Assembly (NCBI GenBank): GCA_037974335.1
Contig: CM075760.1
Span: forward strand, 54,368,890 to 54,432,889
Source of the DNA: Prionace glauca
Lineage: Eukaryota; Chordata; Chondrichthyes; Carcharhiniformes; Carcharhinidae
Reading direction: 5' to 3'
DNA: 64,000 bases
How positions within the stretch are numbered: position 1 is the stretch's first letter; each line of letters opens with the position of its first letter. The notes beneath the pieces were generated by a model. That model was not told the DNA's origin. It saw nothing but the letters and a program-made list of their open reading frames with translations, and made no database searches. Below, in pieces: positions 11,123 to 22,589 of the stretch. A program made the translations under genes and the position numbers.

Positions 11123-11623
11123 GTAAGATCGGTCACCTAAATGCGTGCCCAGAAACACAAAGTGAGATGGACACAGTCCATTGACGGGATCTCGGGAGGC
11201 CGCTGTTAAGGCAGGCGCTGAAGCTAACCCGTGGAGTGAACAGTAACTTGGATACATTTAGACCAACGAACTCTTACCCCAGTGCCTCATCCTCATCGCT
11301 TTTCATCTCGGTCCCCCCAACCCCCACCCCCAATCGCAGCCTTGACTTCTTAAACCTCTCCAGAGTTGTGTTTAATTATGGGTGTCACTGATAGACTGGC
11401 CTTTTACACCCATCCTCTGGTCTTGAGCTGTGTGGATCTTTCCCAGAGTCATTGCAAGCTCTATGGGCCAAATCCCATCCTTCTGCACTGCAGGGGTTCT
11501 TGTGCACTTGCACTGGCTTCTTAGAATATTAATGGAGAACTTTAATTCAGGCACTAAAGATAAAAAGTGTTATTTTCCTGCTGATCTTTGATGTACTAAC
11601 ACTGTTATTCCTTTCATTCCAAG

Positions 11624-11990
11624 AACTGCATTGGACGATTACATGGATTCAGGAGTGAACTCATTGACTGGGACATCAAAATCCAGACACTTCCTGATCA
11701 TAGATTCCACTTCAAGAAATTCAAACTCGCTTGTTTAAAATGGCGGCTTAACTTTTAAATATCCTCATTTCGGTAACTTTTTCCCCACTGTTATTTTGAT
11801 TTGAAACTCGTGGTTCTGTGTGATTTCTACTGCTTATGCGGCACAAGCATTTCAATTATGCATTTCAGTAACAGCGTGGAGCTACCATTTATAAGGTTTC
11901 CGCCTGCATTAGTGTCGGAGACATTTTGAAAACAGCAGTTTCAATTTTAGGACATATAGAACTATTCAATAAATCTGCAGTCTTTACTGA
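11624..11990 (+). other. TRDC: TRDC exon 4, 3' UTR
   Basis: Acceptor CATTCCAAG/AACTGC after a branch-like ACTAAC near 11596. No long frame; runs to the polyA signal. Inferred from the splice donor after the stop codon and from family architecture. Confidence 0.65.
11968..11973 (+). terminator. Polyadenylation signal of TRDC
   Basis: AATAAA followed about 30-40 bases later by a TG/T-rich stretch (TCTTCTGTCTCTTTGTT). Confidence 0.7.
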
Positions 11991-12006
11991 AGGATATCTT
12001 CTGTCT

Positions 12007-12060
12007 CTTTGTTAACGGATGGCCAGACATGGTTTGGTCAACAGAGCGCACTTGACGTCA
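12007..12060 (+). promoter_or_regulatory. Candidate T-cell enhancer motif cluster
   Basis: Within 54 bp just 3' of the TRDC polyA signal lie CTTTGTT (TCF/LEF-type), CGGATG (ETS-type), ATGGTTTGG (partial RUNX-type) and a perfect CRE palindrome TGACGTCA at 12053-12060. The same four factor classes build the mammalian TCR alpha enhancer. Motif spacing and order differ from that enhancer, so this is inference only. Confidence 0.3.
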
Positions 12061-12225
12061 CGCAGCACAAATGGAGACCATTCGGCCCACCATGAGGATA
12101 CCGGCTCCCCATAGCAGATCCCACCAATTGGAACCAATTTATTTTTTGAATTGAAACAATTGAAAGTCCACAGGTTTGAACCCCTGGTCTCAAGGCTGAG
12201 GTTCATTCGCTCAATAGTCATTCCA
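12061..12225 (-). repeat. SINE-like fragment
   Basis: Begins ATGGAGACCATTCGGCCCAC, like the 3' end of reverse-oriented tRNA SINEs here, but the rest does not follow the SINE body. Confidence 0.35.
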
Positions 12226-13250
12226 GTACAAAGAACAACGAAAATTACAGCACAGGACCAGGCCCTTCGGCCCTCCAAACCTGCACCAACCATGCGGCCC
12301 AAAGTGAACTAACCCCCCCCCCCTACCCTTCCGGGGAACATTTCCCTCCATTTCCATTTTATACATGTATTTGTCAAGGCACCCCTTAAAACTCACTTAT
12401 GTATCCACTTCCACTACCTCCCCTATCAGCGAGCTCCAGGTACCCACCACCTTTTGTGTAAAAAACTTGCCTCGTGTATCTCCTTTAAAACTTGTTGCTC
12501 ACACCTTAAACCTGTGCCCCCTAGTAATTGACTCTTCCACCCGGGGAAAAACCTTCTGACTATCCATTCTGTCCATGCCTCTCATAATCTTGTAGCCTCT
12601 TATCAGATCACCCCTCAACCTCTATCATTCCAGTGAGGACAACCCAAGTTTCTCCAACCTCTCCTCATGACTAATGCCCTTCATACAGAATTCTGGTAAA
12701 TATTTTGAGTAGCTGCTCCAAAACGTTCACTTTTTGCTGGTGGTGTAGCGACCAGGTTTGAAGACTGTATTCTAAGTGCGGCCTCACCAAGCTTCTGCAA
12801 AGCTGCAAACTGACTTGCCAATTTTTCAACTCATGCCCTGGCCAAGGAAGGCAAGCATGCCGTAAGCCTTCTTGACTGCTTCTCCACCTGCATTGCCACT
12901 TTCAGTGACCTGTGTACCTGTACACTAGGTCCCTCGGCCTATCAATACACTTAAGGATTCAGCCATTTACTGTATATTTCCTATCTGTATTAGACCTTCC
13001 AGAAAGCATCATCTCACATTTGTGCAGATTAAGCTCCAACTGCTATCCCTTTGATCAAGCCTCCAATGGATCTATATCCCGCTATATGCTCTGATGGTGG
13101 TCATCGCTTTCCACTAATCTACGAACCTTTGTGTCGTTTTCAAACTTACTAATCAATTCAGTTACATTTTCTATATATATTACAAACAACAATGGTGCCA
13201 GCAGTCGTCCCTGAGGAACGACCTTGTCAAAGCCCTCCAGTCAGAAATGT
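12226..13250 (-). mobile_element. CR1 LINE, about 1.0 kb, broken
   Basis: Same subfamily as 8555-8935 (tail ACAAAGAACAACGAAAATTACA). Minus strand follows the RT C-terminal half up to the box complementary to CGTCCCTGAGGAACGACCTT. Many frame breaks. Confidence 0.75.
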
Positions 13251-13374
13251 TTTGTTTTGGTGGTTTCATCATTATGCTGCCGTCTCCGTACTACCCCCAC
13301 CCCCTAGCTTCTTCCCTCCCCCAACACGTCTTAAAATATAACAACAAGAAACAATGGGAATGTGTTAAAATAAA

Positions 13375-13690
13375 ATTGTAGAAACAATACATTGCAGAAA
13401 GAGGCCATTCGGTCCATCGAGTCTGCACTGACTCTCTGAAAGAGAAATCAATCCAGTCCCTCCCCTCTGCCCACGGTCAATCCTGTACATCTGTGGGACA
13501 CAAAGTTACATTTTGGGATGGCCAATACACCCAAACTGCACATCCTTGGACTGAGATAAGAGATTAGAGCATCCGGATAAAACCGATGCGGATACGGGGA
13601 GAACGTGCAAATTTAACACAGGCAGCTACCCAAGGCTGGATTCAAACCAGTATCTCTGGCACTGCAGAGCTAACCACTGTGCTTAGGACT
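13375..13690 (-). mobile_element. tRNA-derived SINE
   Basis: Reverse orientation: GAGGCCATTCGGTCCATCGA at the 3' part, CGGGGAGAACGTGCAAATTT in the body, and AGAGCTAACCACTGTGCT at the tRNA head. Confidence 0.75.
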
Positions 13691-14540
13691 CTGGATGACA
13701 TGTCCAGAGACCGTTCCTCCAAGCATCAAACTTTAGCGTGACTGTTCAACCTGTACTTGGTATTTTAAGAGGAATGATCCAGGAATGACACAAATTACAT
13801 TCTCAGTCCCGAAGTTCATGCTCTGAAAATCCTATCAGGTGTTGATTTTCTTTTGCTTTTGGCAGCAGGAGGGTTAATCGCCTTTGGGTTACTTATTTTG
13901 ATAGAAACTTTTGAGATGTAATGATATATGCGTTCACTGCTGATTGGGGGAACCAGAGTCTGGTTGACAAGGCGGCCAACGGCAGAAAGAAGTCCTCCGA
14001 GTGTGCGGTTTCACTGAACAGGTCGCTGAGCCTCTCAGATTGTTCAAAGATCAGAGCTTGTGGTTTAATCACCCGGGACTGGAAACTCCAACAGCGAGAT
14101 GGCAGTTAGTCAGAGCCGGGGGGAGTGGTGAGAGGCCAGATGTTGCCAACTGTCGACAAGCCTGAATCTTTTCAGAGACTTTCCCAGCGACTGAAACTGC
14201 AGGAGATTTCTGCAGAAGGCAGTTCCAAAGGCACACACGCCTCTGAAAGAAGAAACAATTATTTTATTCGCTCCCTTTCCAACCTGTCCCGCGAAGGTTA
14301 AACATTCCGTCAGCTTCCACTCTCACACCATCACCTGCCCCCATCACCTCAACGAACCTTCCCCTCCAACTCCACATTCCTCCAAAGAATCATATGTGTT
14401 TCAAACAATTATTAATCAATCTTCTGTACTCCATTGGACTCTGCTCGATCTTTCCTCTTGTCACCCCGTCCCAAGTCCCCAGTCAAGTCGAGCGCCTTAA
14501 TAAAGAAAATCTGTGTTCTTCACACAGTCTGGCCTTCATG
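13691..14540. other. No gene recognised
   Basis: A 62-codon frame at 13921-14109 and a T-rich acceptor-like stretch at 13848-13865 are present, but the peptide resembles nothing I know. A CT-rich segment follows to 14540. Confidence 0.45.
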
Positions 14541-14544
14541 TGAC

Positions 14545-14890
14545 TCCTGATACTCAACATTTTTATTCATTCAAGGCACATGGGCGTTTATTGCCCATCT
14601 CCAGTTGCCCTTGGAGGGCAGTTGACAGTCAACCACATTGATGTGGCTCTAGACTCACGTGTTGGCCTAACCTGGTAAGCACGGCAGATTTCCTTCCCTA
14701 AAGGACATAGTGACCAAAATGTTTTCTTTCTTCTCACAACTGAGAAAGATTTCACTGTCATCAGTAGATTCAAAATTTCAGGGTTTTTTTTATTGAATTG
14801 TGTTTCAAGCACGGGACCCCGGAAGATTGGCTGAGTTTTTGGATCGATACTCTAGGGATAATATCACCACACCATTCCGTCCCCTGATTC
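14545..14890 (-). repeat. Tail of the abundant shark non-LTR element
   Basis: Shares TTATTGCCCAT, GTCAACCACATTGATGTGGC and GGCAGATTTCCTTCCCTAAA with the copy in TRDC intron 1, but extends further right. Confidence 0.6.
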
Positions 14891-14941
14891 ACTGTGAACT
14901 ATGATCTGAGATGGCCAGTAGCAAACCATGTCTGACAGCAT

Positions 14942-14952
14942 GTGTATCTATG

Positions 14953-14983
<31 letters not shown>

Positions 14984-15438
14984 CTGTGTCTGTGTGTGTG
15001 TGCATATCTGAGTGTGTGTGTGCGTGCGTGTGTGTGTGCATGTAAGGATTTATGTCTGTGTGTCATTTTGCCTAAGACAATCCGCCTGTCTTTGTCCATG
15101 TCTGTGTCTGTTTTTGTGTGTGTGTGTGTGTCTGTCAGCTTTTGTCTAAGAGAGTTTGCGTTGTTGTCTGTGTGTGCATGTCTGAGTGTGATCTTTTCTG
15201 TGTGCTTGTTTGTTTGAGTATGTGTATGTGCCTGTGTGAAAGTATGTGTGCATGAGTGTGTGTGCGTGTGTGTGAGTGTGTGTGTGTGTGTGTGTGAGAC
15301 AGAGAGATAGATAGAGAGAGAGAGAGGGAGAGGAATTGCCCACACACACACACTCTCACGCACACATACTTTCACACACGCACATACACATACTCAAACA
15401 AACAAGCACACAGAAAAGATCACACTCAGACATGCCCA
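14942..15438. repeat. TG/CA-rich element forming a large inverted repeat
   Basis: The left arm (about 15172-15275) and right arm (about 15345-15438) are near-perfect reverse complements over about 90-100 bp including non-simple words: GATCTTTTCTGTGTGCTTGT on the left, its complement ACAAGCACACAGAAAAGATC on the right. The left arm continues outward to 14942 into sequence also found, inverted, at 18903-19130. Confidence 0.8.
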
Positions 15439-15459
15439 TTGTTCAAGGGCAATTAGAAA

Positions 15460-15680
15460 GAGCAACACAAAACCAAAAAATGCTGGAACAGTTCTGCAGC
15501 TCTGACATCATCTGTGAAGAGAGAATAGTGTTAGCGTTTCGAGTCCAGGCGACCCTGACGAATTGTCATCGAGACTCTAAACTTTGGTTCTATTCTCTCT
15601 CCGCAGATACTGTCAGACCCACTGACATGTTCCAGAATGTTCTTTTTTTTTGTTTTGGATTAACGAATCAGCAGTAATTT
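15460..15680. repeat. Fold-back element, compact palindrome
   Basis: Left arm has ATGCTGGAACAG... and GCGTTTCGAGTCCAGGCGAC; right arm has GAGACTCTAAACTTTGG, CAGATACTGTCAGACCCACT and CATGTTCCAGAATGTTC. The arms pair imperfectly around about 15560. Same family as 52570-52790 and 58728-59255. Confidence 0.6.
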
Positions 15681-16234
15681 GTGTTTCGGACCAGAAAAAA
15701 CTTTTGGCTTTGCAAACAACACTCATAGACAAATGAATGAAAATTATTGAGAAAGAATCTAAGAATTAACAAGTTTCTGTTTAGCCGATTCTTCAGGCAG
15801 AAACCATTAATGAATCAAATGAAAGTGTTACACCCCAGTCAATCCTGTTACTCATCCGGTTTATATATTAAAGAACGAGGCAATTCGGCCTAACCAGCAC
15901 ATGTTTGCTATCTCAATGAGCTAAAACAAAAAAGCCCGACTGTATTTGCCGTTGACACATGTCCCTCTGCATGTTATGTTTTCGATTCTGTAATCATTCT
16001 CTTTTGAAAGTCACCCCAGAATATGTTTACTTTGGTCTCTGAGTCAATGAATCCCAAAGCGGAAGAGTTGGCGATGTGAACCCGACTTGCTCACCATCGA
16101 TTTCAGGAACAGTTCTTGCTATGTCTCTTACACGTGCTCCTTACTAAGACACCATGACATTTTAATATGTATGCAGTAACATACAGGTTACTGAGAAGTA
16201 ACAGTTTGTCACTTGGCCTCTCTCTCCCTGCTCT
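15681..16234. other. No gene recognised
   Basis: Short frames only; nothing recognised. Confidence 0.5.
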
Positions 16235-16460
16235 GCCAGTAAACAAGATTATGGCTGATCTTATTATAAGCTTCTGCCAACCCTGATCACATTTCACCCT
16301 TCTTGTTTACTAAGAATCTAGCTCCTTCTGCCTTTAAATATATTGAAAGACTGCTTCCACTGCCTTCTGAGGGACACATAACCCTCTGAGAGGAAAACCT
16401 CCCACTCTTCTCTCACTTAAATGTGGGACCCCCTTTTTTTAAAGAGTGCCCTTGGGGCTT
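16235..16460 (-). repeat. CR1 3' fragment
   Basis: Contains AACAAGATTATGGCTGATCT and a decayed C-terminal coding flank. The stretch 16461-16867 shows nothing recognisable. Confidence 0.45.
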
Positions 16461-16867
16461 CACTGGAACATTGCAGCAGGATAAGGAGGGACTCGTAGGC
16501 AGGGAGAGCGAGGATGAAAACAGGCTGTGAGTTGGAATTCTCGAAATGAGTCACACATTTCTTCTCAGAGAAGAAACCAGCGTAGGCCAAAGTGCAGCAA
16601 TTCAGACAAAAACAGGAAACGCTGCCTGCATTAAGGCAGTCAGTAACTGTGCAAGTAAGAAACCGAGTTCAGGTTTCAGATTGATGTCTTTGTTATGATG
16701 GCTAGAAGATGTAAGAGATGGAGAGTTATTTTTATTCTTCTGCCCCATGTGGTTGTTGTAACCTCTCGCCTCTTGTCTAAATGAATATTTCAAAAGATCG
16801 GTAAATGTCGGCCACATTTCTCTCGGTCTTGCCTCACACACAGTCCAGGTTGTAGGCAGATTTCCTT

Positions 16868-17310
16868 TCTGAAAGCACATAAAAACAAGAAGCAGGAATA
16901 GGCCATCTGGCCCTCCGAGCCTGATCCGCCATTCAATGAAAACATCTTTTTTCTGGATTCAACTCCACTTTCCCGCCCGCTCGCCATAACCCTGAATTCC
17001 TTTACTGCTCAAAAATCTATCTTTGTCTTAAAAATGTTTAACGATGCAGCCTCAACTGTTTCACCGGATAGGGATTTATACAGATTCACAACCATTTAGA
17101 TGATGAGGTTCCTCCTCAACACAATCCAAAATCTCCCCATCTTTATGAGGAAGTCTTGTCCCTTAGTTCTAATTTCATCTGTCAGTGGAAACAGCCTCCT
17201 TGCTTCTATCATATTTATTCCCTTCATATTTGTATGCGTTTCTATAAGACCACACCACCCCCCACCCCCACCACCATTTTCTTCCAAACCCCAATGACCA
17301 TTGTTGCATC
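16868..17310 (-). repeat. CR1 LINE 3' portion
   Basis: Starts AAGAAGCAGGAATAGGCCAT, then GAGCCTGATCCGCCATTCAA. Minus-strand frames carry remnants of the FLIKMGRFWIVLRRNLI block that matches KIKGGRFRTELRRNFF in better copies. Confidence 0.65.
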
Positions 17311-17439
17311 ATTGGTGCACCGAAGTTGCTTTTGCAAAAACGGATGAGAGTTTTATTATGGTTTCTATTATTCAGCCGAATTTTCAATTCTACATTTCTA
17401 TTAATTATATTTAAACTCCACCTGTCGCCGTTGGTGAGA

Positions 17440-17770
17440 TTTGAATTCGTGTGTCGAGAGCACTAGACAGTACTTTCTCAAGACACAGCCATTACCATGA
17501 TAAAATCACAAGGGCAGTCGATACCTGGGAATACTGTCAAAAGGAGATTCACTCTCGAAGTCATTCACCATCCCGACTTGGAAATATAGGGGCCGTTTCT
17601 TCAGTACTGATGGGTCACAATCCTGGAATTTTCAGAATTTTATGTATTTCAATCAGGTCTCCCATTCTGCCAAATTGAATTGAATGCACGCCTCAATCTC
17701 TCTTCAAAGGACATGTATCAGTCTGGTGAAATTTTGGTCCACCCCATCTATAACAAGTACGTTCTTCCTC
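17440..17770. repeat. Two abutting LINE fragments
   Basis: 17470-17640 matches the plus-strand C-terminal part of the composite non-LTR element (GATACCTGGGAATACTGTCA, CATTCACCATCCCGACTTGG). 17640-17770 matches a minus-strand CR1 piece (TTTCAATCAGGTCTCCCATT). Confidence 0.5.
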
Positions 17771-17794
17771 ACACTCCTATCTATACCCAGGTTG

Positions 17795-18095
17795 ATGGCA
17801 CACTGACATAGTGGTTAGCACTGCTGTATCATAGCACCAGGAACTCTGGTTCGATTCCTGGCTTGGGTCGTTGTCTGTGCAGAGTCCGCATGCTGTCCCC
17901 GTGTCTGCTTAGGTTTTCTCCGGGAGCTCCGGTTTCCTCCCACAGTCTGAAAGATGTACTGGTTAGGTATATTGACAATGCTAAATTCTACACCAATGTA
18001 CTGGAACAGGCGCCAGAGTGTGACGAATAGAGGATTATCACAGTTTTATTATTGCAATATTCATGTAAAGCTACCAGTGACACAAATAAATAGAC
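17795..18095 (+). mobile_element. tRNA-derived SINE
   Basis: Head ACATAGTGGTTAGCACTGCT and GGTTCGATTCCTGGCTTGGG (B-box), body GTTTTCTCCGGGAGCTCCGG, tail ending near ACAAATAAATAGACTTA. Confidence 0.85.
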
Positions 18096-18685
18096 TTAAA
18101 TGTTATTGTTGAATTCAAAAAAATCAAATTGCATTCGGCGCACTGAGGGTGCTGGGTGGGGAAGTGATGTGAACGGTATGCCTATACTATTAGTCTGGGA
18201 CACTTCAGTGGCATGGTCACTGTCCTACAATCTCCACCTTCCAAACATGCTATTCAGTTTTGAATTAATTATTGAGCAACCTATATGAATACATGAGCAT
18301 TTCTATTTCAATGTCCAGATGCGCCTTACGTCCGCCCCCTGCTGACTGCCCATTGCACAGCGGGAACAGGCGGTTGTCACGATTCTCTCTGTTTTTCCTC
18401 TGGATGATCAGAGGTGCCGACATTAATACAACTCAAACATTATCTGCAAACAGCCAGAACCAAAATTTACAACTACAGAGACCAAAAGGAGAGAAAAAGG
18501 CACAAACTGGGCAGTTGCCATAGTTTCAGGACATGGAAATTAATCTGTTCTGACGTGTGCTGTAGATTTGAGCTCATGGCTCAGCGCTGAAAGAATTAAT
18601 GGAAAAGTGAACATGCGATGAGCAGGAGCTACTGTAAGTGCTTCAGTGCAAGTAACACCAGAACCTTGCAGTCATGTATTATAGT
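18096..18685. other. No gene recognised
   Basis: An 83-codon plus-strand frame at 18272-18523 has no recognisable domain. Confidence 0.45.
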
Positions 18686-19366
18686 GAGCAATCTCTCTCT
18701 CTCTCTCTCTGTCTCCTAGTCTCTCTCTTTCTCTCTCCCTCTCTCACTGAATCTCTCTCTCTCTCTCTCTTTCTCTCACTCTCACTCTCTCTCACTGTCT
18801 CTCTATCAGTCTCTCTCTCTGACTGTCTCTCTCTATCTAACTCTCAGTCTCTCTCTCTCTCACTTTCAATCTCTCTCTCTCTTTCTCTCACTCTCTTTCT
18901 CTCTCACGCACACATACTTTCACACACGCACACACAAACAAGCACTCACACAGAAAACCTCACACTCAGACACGCACACACACTCAGACAACAACGCAAA
19001 CTCACTTTGACAAAAGCTGACACACAGAAAAGCACACACACACACACACACACACAAACACAGACGTGGACAGACAGGCTGATTATCTCAGGCAATATGA
19101 CATACAAACATAAACACACACATGCACACACACACACACAAACACAGATACACGCACACACACTAACACAGATACACGCACACGCACACATAGATACACA
19201 CGCTGTCAGATAAACACACACATGGACGTGCGCTGATACACACTGACAAACAAACACAGGCACACACACTGTCAGACAACAAATATATGGACACTCAAAC
19301 GAGGACACAGAAACACAGACACTCACAGAGCAGACACGAAAGTTCAGACAAACTCAGGCATACACA

Positions 19367-19420
<54 letters not shown>

Positions 19421-19575
19421 CCACTGTCTCTTTTAAAAACACACACGCAGATAAACAAACAGGCACAGCCACACACAAGCAGAGTTTCCGAAGTCATATG
19501 CACGGATGCACCCACACAGAGCCAAACACAGACACACACATGCAGTATCAAAAGAACGTGTAGAGAAAGACATAC
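18686..19575. repeat. (TC)n then (CA)n simple-repeat block with embedded element copy
   Basis: TC-rich to 18904, CA-rich to about 19575 with a pure CA run at about 19369-19420. The part 18903-19130 carries non-simple words shared, inverted, with 14942-15260 (AACAACGCAAACTCACTTTG; GACAGGCTGATTATCTCAGG). Confidence 0.9.
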
Positions 19576-19627
19576 ACTGTTGCTCAAAGGAAAATAAAAC
19601 AAACACAGGCCCACACACATAGTAACA

Positions 19628-20280
19628 AAAAAAATAGAAACAGGAATAGAACATTCGGCCTTCCGAGCCTTCTCCGCCACTCACTATGATCATGGATGAT
19701 CATCGAATTCAATATACTGATCGTGCCTTCCGCCATATCCCTTGATCCCTTTAGCCCCAAGAGCTGTATCCAATTTATTTTTGAAATCTCACAATGTTTT
19801 GGCCATAATCACTTCTACAAGTTCACCACTGTCTGGGTGATGAAGTTTCTCTTCACCTCAGTTCTAAAGGTTTTACCCTTTATCCTCAAACTATTAACCC
19901 TAGTTCTGGACTCCCCAACCGTCTGGAATTTTCTTTCTGAATTTACCCTGCCTAATACTTTTAGAATTTATCAGTTTCTATTAGATCCCTCTCAAACTTC
20001 TTAACTCCAAATAATATAATCCAAACTGACTTTGTCTCTCCTCCACGACAGACCAGGAATCAGACTTCACTCTGCTCTGCAGTAGGACGTCTTTCCTCAG
20101 ATAAGGACACAAACACTGCACACAATACTCCGGTTTTGGGCTCACCAACACCCTATAAAATTGCAGTAATATTTCCCTATCCTTATACTCACATCCTGTC
20201 GTTATGAAGGCCAACATACCATTTGCCTTCCTTCCTGCCCGCTGTACCATGTGTGAATCCATATGGATACCAAGCTCTCG
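19628..20280 (-). mobile_element. CR1 LINE 3' portion
   Basis: Starts AGAAACAGGAATAGAACATT. Minus-strand protein near 19981-20325 reads AGRKANGMLAFITTGCEYKD and VSPKPEYCVQCL, the CR1 RT C-terminal block, with breaks. Confidence 0.75.
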
Positions 20281-20284
20281 CTGA

Positions 20285-20800
20285 GTATGATGTTGCAGTT
20301 GTATAGAACGTTGGTTAGGCCTCACCTAGAGTACAGCGTTCAGTTCTGGTCGCCGTACTACCAGAAGGATGTAGAGATCCTGGAGAGAGTGCAGAGGAGA
20401 TTTACCAGGATGTTGCCTGGTATGGAAGGGCTGTCTTACGAGGAAAGATTGAACGCACTTGGTCTGTTTTCCCTTGAGAGACGTCAGCTGAGGGGGGATC
20501 TAATAGAGGTTTATAAGATTATGAAGGGGATAGATAGAGTAAATGGTGGTAAGCTTTTTCCGCTATTAGAAATGGATAGAACGAGGGGTCACGGGCTTGG
20601 GGGGGGGGGGGGTGCTAGATATAAGACTAATATTAGAGGGCAGTTTTTCACACAAAGGGTAGTGGGGATGTGGAATGCACTGCCGAGTAAGGTGGTGGAA
20701 GCAGGCACGCTAGGGTTGTTCAAGAGTCACTTGGACAGCCACATGAGCGGTCGACATATAGGGGGATATAGCAGGCCTTACTAAGCATTGTAGGCTTGGG
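20285..20800 (+). mobile_element. CR1 LINE C-terminal fragment in opposite orientation
   Basis: Open frame at 20263-20784: LYRTLVRPHLEYSVQFWSPY, RRFTRMLPGMEGLSYEERL, RGDLIEVYKIMKGIDRVNGG, FFTQRVVGMWNALPSKVVEA. A poly-G run expands a glycine stretch. It abuts a minus-strand CR1 head to head. Confidence 0.85.
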
Positions 20801-21290
20801 GTTCAGTTTTAGCTTCAGGGATATAGAGTCTTTTAATAATGAATTTTTTATCCACAGGCATTTAAGTCCAGCAAGGGGCATGCGGGCGGCAGGTTGTGGT
20901 GGGCTGCTCTTGGATGTTGCTTCGGGAGTTGTCTACTGCTCCATGTCGTTGGTGTGCGTAAACTGGACCATCTCGAGGGCATCATGACAGCTCAGAGGCT
21001 GTCTCTGTTGCTGTGTGGACACATGGATTTGGGCCTGTGTCCGTGGGAGTTTGCGCGTTCTCCCCATGGTTGCGTGGGTTTCCTCCGGGTGCTCCGGTTT
21101 CCTCCCACATCCCAAAAATGTGCTTTTCGGCTGATTGATTGGGTAACAAATTGTCCCTATATTGGACCTCCCTGATCCTCACACATTCGGCATAGACTAA
21201 AATCATGAATAGGTCACTGACCATGGGACGGCGGCGCGAGCTCGTTGGGCCGAAGGGCCTGTTTCCCGTGCTGTGTTGTTCTTTGATAAT
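20801..21290 (+). repeat. CR1 3' UTR with SINE-body sequence
   Basis: 20801-21020 unassigned. 21040-21150 is the SINE body (CGTGGGTTTCCTCCGGGTGC, GGTTTCCTCCCACATCCC). 21240-21285 is a CR1-type end (GGGCCGAAGGGCCTGTTTCC, CGTGCTGTGTTG). Confidence 0.5.
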
Positions 21291-22180
21291 CTAGCATTTA
21301 CCCACACCATACTGCATTTGCCATGCATGTGCTCATTCACTCTGCCTATTCAAATCACACTGAAGCATCATTGCATCCTCCTCAGAGCTCACCCTTTCTC
21401 CTAACTTTGCATCATCTGCAACTTGGAGATAATACATTTAGTTCCCTCTATCAAATCAATTCTATATAATACGAACAATTAGGCTCCTAGCACGGATTCC
21501 TGCGGTACCTCGCCAGTCACTGGCAGGCAATTGGAAAAAAAAGCCATTTCTACCAACTCTTTACCTCCCATCTGCCAAACAGATTTCTATCCATCTCAAG
21601 ACACTATCTATTTGTTTCAACTTTTTATGGTTGTATGCTATATGAGACCTTGCCAAAACCCTTCTAAGTCTAAATAACCCATATACACCGATTTTCCCTG
21701 GTCACCTCTATTAGTTGCATTCTCACACAATTCCAATAGATTTGCTAAGCATGATTTCCTTTTAGCAAATCCATATTCACTTCGTCTGACGATGCCATTG
21801 CCTTCCAAATGCTGAGCAACTTCCTAATCCTGATGTTTGGCTCATAGGTCTACGGTTCACCCTATTTCTCTCTACCCTTTTTGAATGGTAGATATATATT
21901 AGCTACCTTCCAATCTTTAGGTGCCATCTTAGAGCCTAAATAATTTTCTGAAAATGCCCACAAATGGATCAACTTATGTTACGTTTCCCACCTTCTTACT
22001 TCCATACTCTATTGCCCCCTTCCCAATCAATCCCTACGTCCTTTTTTTGCTGTATTTTAAAACTGTTCCAAATTCTGAAGTCAATGGATTACTTTGCCAA
22101 TTTGTATGTTTCTTCATCCCTTGTAAGCCATGGTTTGGCCACAGTTACCTCACCACTCTTCCACGTCGTCTGTACTAATG
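21291..22180 (-). repeat. CR1 RT fragment, about 0.9 kb, old
   Basis: Plus-strand landmarks complementary to the RT core: CTAACTTTGCATCATCTGCA (FADD region), CACGGATTCCTGCGGTACCT (GVPQGS region) and AGCTACCTTCCAATCTTTAG (N-terminal RT). Decayed throughout. Confidence 0.65.
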
Positions 22181-22194
22181 CTTTCCTTCAATAT

Positions 22195-22485
22195 CACATA
22201 GAATCCCTACAGTGAAGAAGGCCATTCGGCCTATCGAGTCTGGACTGACCACAATCCCATCCATTTAAGTAATTGCACATGTTTCTCCTGCTAATCCCCT
22301 GACACGAGGATCAATTTCACATGGCCAATCATCCTAATCCGCAGACCTTTGGGGAGGAAACTGAGGCACTCCGAGGAAATCCATGCAGAAACGGGGAGAA
22401 TGTGCCGACTCCACACGGACGTTGATGATACGTCGGAATTGAACACGTGCCCCTGTCGCTGTGAGGCAGCAGCATCACTGAGCAA
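22195..22485 (-). mobile_element. tRNA-derived SINE
   Basis: Reverse SINE from GAATCCCTACAGTGAAGAAG through GAAATCCATGCAGAAACGGG to GCTGTGAGGCAGCAGCATCA. Confidence 0.8.
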
Positions 22486-22487
22486 AT

Positions 22488-22530
22488 TATTATTATTACC
22501 ATTATTATTATTATTATTACTATTATCATT
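22488..22530. repeat. (ATT)n microsatellite
   Basis: ATT/ATTATTACC units directly after the SINE head. Confidence 0.85.
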
Positions 22531-22589
22531 ATTCTTATTGCTTATTCAATAATCCTTGATACTTTCTACCACGTTGATCGAGTTCCGTT

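Noticed and set aside
13848-14110. Possible exon with acceptor-like TTTTCTTTTGCTTTTGGCAG and a 62-codon frame
   Set aside because: The peptide resembles nothing known and no partner exon was found.
14899-15375. Long frames rich in His-Thr or Cys-Val
   Set aside because: Translations of CA/TG repeats without any domain; the same applies at 7055-7366 and 18674-19680.
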